From the NCBI GenBank assembly GCA_937901465.1, contig CALGTU010000065.1:1-7343 (forward strand): a stretch of DNA of 7,343 nucleotides, written 5' to 3'. Shown piece by piece: positions 6,983-7,343 of the stretch (position 1 is its first letter; each line of letters starts with the position of its first letter). A program made the position numbers and the translations under genes. This DNA comes from an uncultured Clostridia bacterium (lineage in GTDB: Bacteria; Bacillota; Clostridia; Oscillospirales; Ruminococcaceae). Below the pieces are notes generated by a model. It ran no database searches. It was not told the origin of the DNA and saw only the letters and a list, made by a program, of their open reading frames with translations.

Positions 6983-7022
6983 AAGGGTACCGAGCCACAA
7001 ACTCAGGTACCCTTGATTGTTT
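6983..7022 (+). terminator. Terminator of the kinase-regulator operon
   Basis: AAGGGTACC (6983-6991) pairs with GGTACCCTT (7006-7014). The stem extends by GAG (6992-6994) with CTC (7002-7004) around a bulged A, leaving a loop of about seven bases. A T-rich stretch (GATTGTTT, 7015-7022) follows. It lies 33 bases after the regulator stop. The upper part of the hairpin is the 5' end of repeat copy C. Confidence 0.8.
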
Positions 7023-7047
7023 ATTGCGGATTGCCAGAAGGGGCTCC
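6990..7047 (+). repeat. 58-nt dispersed intergenic repeat, copy C
   Basis: It starts CCGAGCCACAA (6990-7000), identical over 11 bases to copy A, and ends GAAGGGGCTCC (7037-7047), identical over 11 bases to copy B. It has the same length as both. Hand alignment without gaps gives 36/58 identities to each. Its first half is built into the operon terminator. Confidence 0.6.
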
Positions 7048-7083
7048 TTTAGTGTGTGTACGATACAAAAATAAGTGAAGTTA

Positions 7084-7141
7084 CCGAGTAGCAAACTTTT
7101 TTTACTTAATCTGTACGATACGAATTGCGGGAAGGGGCTCC
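7084..7141 (+). repeat. 58-nt dispersed intergenic repeat, copy B
   Basis: It starts CCGAGTAGCAAACT (7084-7097) and ends GAAGGGGCTCC (7131-7141), 94 bases downstream of copy C in direct orientation. An internal TGTACGATAC (7112-7121) recurs at 7057-7066, between the two copies, and resembles GACGATATG within copy A. Confidence 0.6.
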
Positions 7142-7171
7142 CTTTTCTTTACCGAAAATTTGCTCTTATTA

Positions 7172-7180
7172 TGATATAAT
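7172..7180 (+). promoter_or_regulatory. Extended -10 promoter of the exchanger gene
   Basis: TGATATAAT is a perfect extended -10 box, 32 bases upstream of the exchanger ATG. TTGCTC at 7160-7165 is too close to be its -35, and nothing better lies 16-18 bases upstream. Together with the terminator at 6983-7022 it suggests the exchanger gene is transcribed separately from the regulator operon. Confidence 0.6.
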
Positions 7181-7212
7181 GTCATTGTAATTTACAAAAA
7201 GGAGAAAATAAA

Positions 7213-7343
7213 ATGGCTATCTTAATTCAGATACTTCTTTTGGCATTAGGTTTTACAATGCTTATAAAAGGTGCCGACTGGTTTGTTGACGGTGCTTCGG
7301 GGATTGCTACAAAATTCGGTATTCCTCAACTTGTTATTGGTCT
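7213..7343 (+). CDS. CaCA-family Na+/Ca2+ exchanger, 5' part only
   Basis: The first 43 codons of a membrane antiporter run off the window edge. GGAG (7201-7204) lies eight bases before the ATG. The peptide begins with a hydrophobic helix (ILIQILLLALGFTMLIKGAD) and continues WFVDGASGIATKFGIP then QLVIGL. This matches the N-terminal start of the alpha-1 repeat region of YrbG-type calcium/sodium antiporters ('GADxFVxGAS...G.s.lvIGL'). Family members are usually a little over 300 aa, so most of the gene lies beyond 7343. It would exchange Ca2+ for Na+ (or H+) across the cytoplasmic membrane. Confidence 0.85.
   Translation, partial: MAILIQILLLALGFTMLIKGADWFVDGASGIATKFGIPQLVIG

Overview
The window is AT-rich, has GGAG-type ribosome binding sites and consensus sigma-A promoter elements, and encodes a decayed GH5-type glycosidase, a modular secreted protein and a KdpDE-type two-component system. 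This suggests a low-GC anaerobic Firmicute of the class Clostridia, perhaps a gut Oscillospiraceae/Ruminococcus-like bacterium. That placement is inferred from gene content and base composition, not from a marker gene.

Layout. Positions 1-725 (minus strand) hold a GH5-like endoglucanase remnant that has lost the middle of its barrel and its proper 5' end; a strong terminator follows its stop codon. Positions 927-3017 (plus) encode a 696-aa secreted multidomain protein. It has a signal peptide, an unrecognised N-terminal region, two beta-type repeat domains, a Ser-rich linker and a Lys/Glu-rich C-terminal domain whose codon use differs sharply from the rest. Positions 3018-3243 are non-coding except for a possible 29-codon gene remnant; they also hold one copy of a 58-nt dispersed repeat. 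Positions 3272-5014 (minus) encode a Na+/phosphate cotransporter-family protein fused to a PhoU domain. Across a 185-bp divergent promoter region lies a plus-strand operon: a short KdpD-type sensor kinase (5200-6240) overlapping by one base a KdpE-type response regulator (6240-6950), closed by a terminator. Two more copies of the 58-nt repeat follow, and the window ends in the first 43 codons of a CaCA-family Na+/Ca2+ exchanger (7213 onwards).

How the genes may work together. The right half (3272-7343) is an ion-transport and signalling neighbourhood: a Na+/Pi cotransporter with PhoU, a membrane sensor kinase with its regulator, and a Na+/Ca2+ exchanger. The kinase keeps the KdpD membrane and kinase portion but lacks the large cytosolic KdpD sensor region, and no kdpFABC genes are visible. 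Its input and target genes are therefore open, and the flanking transporters are the obvious candidates. The left half looks like an eroding extracellular polysaccharide or cell-surface region.

The least expected observations are three equal-length (58 nt) copies of a degenerate intergenic repeat on both strands, the within-gene codon-usage break in the secreted protein, and the in-frame deletion inside the GH5 remnant. I see no CRISPR array, tRNA, rRNA, transposase or clear novel defence system.
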